Source: Monoraphidium neglectum
Taxonomy: Eukaryota > Chlorophyta > Chlorophyceae > Sphaeropleales > Selenastraceae
DNA: 25,935 nt
Assembly: GCF_000611645.1 (NCBI RefSeq)
Contig: NW_014013343.1
Span: forward strand, 5,198 to 31,132
Direction of reading: 5' to 3'
Shown here piece by piece: positions 23,301 to 25,935 of the stretch. A program made the position numbers and the translations under genes. Below the pieces are notes generated by a model. It was given only the letters and a program-made list of their open reading frames with translations. It made no database searches and was not told where the DNA came from. Each line of letters opens with the position of its first letter. The first letter of the stretch is position 1.

Positions 23301-23572
23301 TGATTGGCACTGGGAAGTGGGCATGACTACCTTCCTGGGTGACTAAGGGCCCAGCTTCCCGGCGGCCGCCGCTCCCCGGCCCCGAACCCCCCGCCGCACA
23401 CATGGCCGCGCGGCCGCGGGCTCATCATCTGCGCTATGACTCACGCGACAAGGTCGGCCGCCAGTTCGCGGGCCAGCAGCCCCGCGGCGGCGGGCAGCGC
23501 GGGCAGTGCGCCGCCTGGGCCTGCCAGGACCAGCAGCTGCTGCAGCTCTTGCGCCTGTGGGCGGCATGGCAT
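17588..23572 (-). CDS. GAF-domain/TKL-type serine-threonine protein kinase, ~17 exons
   Basis: Exons in sense order: 23572-23445, 23226-23070, 22855-22748, 22673-22612, 22457-22319, 22044-21712, 21571-21299, 21079-20996, 20800-20543, 20269-20114, 19954-19921, 19737-19469, 19089-18913, 18588-18532, 18386-18245, 17997-17947, 17763-17588 (TGA). All phases agree; about 867 residues. The N-terminal half carries a GAF-like sensor ending RPVASIAVLPLLVAGRAPLG and ALYVPSERRCSFADALGPLQ (about 150-400). The kinase domain is complete: GRGGFG 546-551, Lys566 in PAAIK, Glu583, HGDVKLDN 722-729, DFG 748-750, APE 773-775, DVYAFG 788-793. The catalytic loop reads HGD rather than HRD, so it is a non-RD kinase. 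No membrane segment was noticed. The start, exon 2 acceptor (gaag) and the 74-nt intron 22747-22674 are tentative; exons from 22457 onward are firm. Confidence 0.88.
18624..18652. repeat. (GT)14 microsatellite in a kinase intron
   Basis: A pure 29-nt GT tract. On the sense strand it is (CA)n ending 35 nt before the acceptor of the LDNVLIK exon. Confidence 0.95.
19175..19268. repeat. Interrupted TGCC tetranucleotide array with internal duplication
   Basis: Runs of TGCC are broken twice by cgaacctgtgac, so a ~24-bp block is tandemly duplicated within the array. It lies in the intron between the kinase exons ending at 19469 and starting at 19089. Confidence 0.9.
19391..19446. repeat. (CA)28 microsatellite in a kinase intron
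   Basis: A pure 56-nt CA tract following GCGCGCGCGA. On the sense strand it is (GT)28, starting 22 nt after the donor at 19468. Confidence 0.97.
20309..20359. repeat. (TG)25 microsatellite in a kinase intron
   Basis: A 51-nt TG tract flanked by further GT/GCGT words (about 20270-20385). On the sense strand it is (CA)25, ending 39 nt before the acceptor of the glycine-loop exon (20269). Confidence 0.97.
20994..20995 (-). other. GC splice donor (GC-AG intron) in the kinase gene
   Basis: The exon 21079-20996 ends CAGCAG and the intron begins GCAAGC. Using it joins phase 0 to the acceptor at 20801 and the exon DSEIRAMCG. No GT nearby restores the phase. Confidence 0.6.
22610..22611 (-). other. 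GC splice donor (GC-AG intron) in the kinase gene
   Basis: The exon ending at 22612 finishes ACCAG and the intron begins GCAAGT, the exact consensus of GC-AG introns. Splicing to the acceptor before 22457 joins AG+G as Arg and continues in frame as AEVLLRTAACG. Confidence 0.65.
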
Positions 23573-25250
23573 AACGGCGATCAGCGTATTGGTAGGTTCA
23601 ACAAAGAACCAGGCTGGTGCGATCAGAGGGGCGGGCGTGGTGCGCTGGTGCGCCCGCGTGCGGTGTGCGGGCCGCCCGCGGGGCGGTCTGGCGGGGGGCG
23701 CCGTCGAGCCCGGCCCCTGTGACGCGCGCGGCCAACGCAAGAACCGGAAGTCGCGCGCATGGCCTTCGCAGCAGGATAGTACAGATTAGATGCTTGCCTT
23801 GTGGAGCATGTCAACAGTGTAGGCGCCGGGGACCGGGCCTCCTTGATGCTCCGGCCTGCCAGGCTCTGGCCAGCCGCTGCGGGGCGCGCGGCTGCCACAG
23901 GGCGAGTCCCAGGCCGCGGCTTCGCTGGGACACGCATCTGGTGTTATTAATGTTGTGGAAACGCAGGCGCCCATCGTGCTGCTGGCTAGCTAAATACGAG
24001 GCCCGCTGTGTGATGCGCTCAGCTTCTGTGAACTATGCTCATGTGCTGCGTTCGTTTGGCGCCGGTGCACAACCGGCTTTCCTCACGCATGTAGCCGCTG
24101 AGCAAAATTGATGTGTACCAAAAACGACTTTGCGACCATCGAATCAAGATATTATGGCTCCGAGCCACCAACTGCTTCGCCTTGTTCGCAGGTGCGAACG
24201 AGTCAGCGATCGTTACTATTGACCAGGATCCCATGGTAGGATCGTGCGTTCAGCGAGCTCGGGTCGAGTAAAAAGCAACAACCGATGAGATTTCTAGCAT
24301 TTCTATGCACTTCTATTAGCAGCCGCGCCCACAAACCCGTTTGTCACCCACTGTGAACACACCGGTCTGTGAAAACGCTCTGCCATGATAGAGCAGCAGG
24401 CTCGCCGCGCCGTGCACACCAAACAGCCTTGTGACCGCTCGCACTGCATATGACCTCGGTAAGGACTCATCTAAGGATCTCCCGCAAGGCTGAGAGACAG
24501 CACTCAACCCGCCCAAAAACGCTGAGAACCTGCCAACCGCCTCCTTCAAGTTCACACCAAGATGGTCCTCCCCCACCCGTCCCTGAAACGGCATGCGAGC
24601 GATAACGCCCCGCCACCACTGTGAGCCTGCCAAGACATTTGTGCGGGCAGGCGCTCGTGGCAGCGTCGCTATGACACACAGCCCGCCTTGCGTCAGGCCA
24701 TCATGTGGCCAGCATGCCTTGCGTGGCCCCCCATGCACCTTCCCTGGAGCTGCGAGCGCAGGTGACAGCCTGTGGCGGCGCAGGCGCCTTGGCACCTCAA
24801 CCCGTGCTCTGCGAGCACGACCGACATCCTGACCATGTGGCAACCTCTCCCACTCCCTTCCCCTCTTTCTCTCCAGCTTTCTCACCTCTACTGTACCTTG
24901 GACAGCGGAGTAAGCCCCCCCCCCCCCCACAGGGCCCTGCGATCCTTGTCACTCCTAGCCGCTGACAACCCCCTTCCCGTCGCAAGCACGCGTGAACCAC
25001 GACGCATGTGACCATCCTGATTCGGCAGCACCCACGGAAGCCACATTGGGCCGCTTGTGCAAGCCTTGCAAGATATTACACAGATCTTTGCCAGCACAAG
25101 GCTGCTTGGCTAGAAGCAATGGAGCGCACATCCAGCACAGCCGCACCACGGCGTGCCCGCACCGCGCACACAGGCCCCTGCCTTGTACAGTTCGGAAGCA
25201 GGCCCAGGCCCCCTTAGACTGTCCGGCACGCAATTGTTGAATGACTTCAA
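23573..25250. other. Upstream region of the kinase gene and gene-free stretch
   Basis: The first several hundred bases should hold the kinase promoter and possibly further 5' exons. No other gene is convincing. A minus-strand frame at 24316-24930 (204 codons) contains natural-looking wording such as GVNLKEAVGRFSAFLGG but has no splice context or recognised motif. A C14 homopolymer sits at 24915-24928. Confidence 0.4.
24915..24928 (+). repeat. C14 homopolymer
   Basis: Fourteen consecutive C followed by acag, resembling a polypyrimidine tract and splice acceptor, although no exon downstream is convincing. Confidence 0.9.
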
Positions 25251-25303
25251 GGGACGTTCCCTCGACTCAGGGTGCGAGATGAAAGCCCCGCCGCCCGCCG
25301 GTT

Positions 25304-25860
25304 CCCACCACCACCTGCACTGGTGCCGCGGGCCATTGCACTTGTCCCGCGACCAATCGCAGTTGTGCCGCGACCAACCGCAGTTGTGCCACGGCCGCCT
25401 GCACTTGTGCTGCGACCACCTGCACTTGTGCCACCAGCTGCACTTGTGCTGCCACCGCCTGCACTGGCGCCGCCACCGCCTGCAGTTGTGCCGCCACCGC
25501 CTGCACTGGCGCCGCCACCGCCTGCAGTTGTGCCGCCACCGCCTGCACTTGCGCCGCCGCCGCCTGCAGTTGTGCCGCTGCTGCCTGCAGTTGTGCCGCC
25601 GCCGCCTGCAATCGTGCCGCCAGCGCCTGCAATCGTGCCACCGCCGCCTGCAGTCGTGCCGCCAGCGCCTGCAATCGTGCCGCCACTGCCTGCAATCATG
25701 TCGCCCCTGCCTGCAATTGTGCCGCCACAGCCTGCCGTCGTGCCGCCACCGCCTGCACTTGTGCCGCCAACGCCGGCGCTTCTGCCGCCACCGCCTGTAG
25801 TTGTGCCCCCACCACCTGCAATTGTAACGCCACCACCCGCGCTTGCAGCGACGCCGCCGC
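25304..25860. repeat. 21-bp minisatellite, ~26 copies, runs toward the window edge
   Basis: The unit is close to cagttgtgccgccaccgcct plus g, 21 bp, and diverges at both ends. Because 21 nt is seven codons and stops are rare in the unit, several frames stay open. The minus strand reads either a Gly-rich heptapeptide (GTTAGGG, uninterrupted for 223 codons, 25918-25247) or a helix-like heptad (QLQAVAA) broken once by TGA just after 25695; the plus strand reads an Arg/His/Cys-rich frame. Any of these could be the exon of a gene continuing past the window, or none. In the helix-like frame the Leu/Val position is kept despite nucleotide changes, which slightly favours it. Confidence 0.85.
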
Positions 25861-25935
25861 CGCTTCTGCCGCCGCCGCCCCCACCGCCACTGAAGCCGCC
25901 CGCACCCCACCCCCTCACCCTTGCCGTCTCTTCCA

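Noticed and set aside
24316..24930. 204-codon minus-strand frame as a gene
   Set aside because: No recognised motif, no introns and no start context. Kept only as a note in the intergenic entry.
25304..25860. CRISPR array
   Set aside because: Contiguous 21-bp tandem copies without unique spacers in a eukaryotic context; it is a minisatellite.

Overview
The window looks like nuclear DNA of a green alga. It is GC-rich. Genes are split into many short exons whose donors are mostly GTGCG/GTGAG, TGTAA-type candidate polyadenylation signals follow some stops, there is a plant-type TTTAGGG repeat, and one protein carries a plastid transit peptide joined to a twin-arginine lumen signal. The exact TTTAGGG unit argues against Chlamydomonas itself, whose repeat is TTTTAGGG. 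A sphaeroplealean or trebouxiophyte alga fits, but that is inference. All gene models were spliced by eye, requiring reading phase to be kept across each intron.

Layout, left to right. (1) 97-2248 (+): the 3' two-fifths or so of an organelle-type prolyl-tRNA synthetase. (2) 3159-3724 (+): a two-exon gene for an 89-residue unknown protein. (3) 4618-5866 (-): a four-exon gene for a Tat-targeted thylakoid-lumen protein. (4) 6835-7858 (-): a four-exon gene for a 210-residue unknown protein with a textbook PCNA-binding (PIP) box just after three CDK-type sites. (5) 8434-11482 (+), divergent from (4): a ten-exon LanC-like gene. It has lost one zinc-ligand cysteine (Cys to Arg) and carries a frameshift that an alternative splice acceptor could compensate. 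(6) 12252-12320: a head-to-head array of telomere repeats in the orientation left by a telomere-telomere fusion, ending 8 nt before the start codon of (7). (7) 12329-13792 (+): a secreted protein of unknown family. (8) 13793-17587: no recognisable gene, but it contains a 459-codon stop-free frame. (9) 17588-23572 (-): a GAF-domain/TKL-type protein kinase in about 17 exons, with long CA/GT tracts beside its splice sites and two GC-AG introns. (10) 23573-25250: nothing convincing. (11) 25304-25860: a 21-bp minisatellite whose period equals one coiled-coil heptad.

The genes serve unrelated housekeeping, plastid, signalling and possibly replication roles, and nothing suggests an operon-like system. 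The most distinctive elements are the fused-telomere palindrome beside a gene start, the decaying or repurposed LanC-like gene, and the undescribed PIP-box protein.
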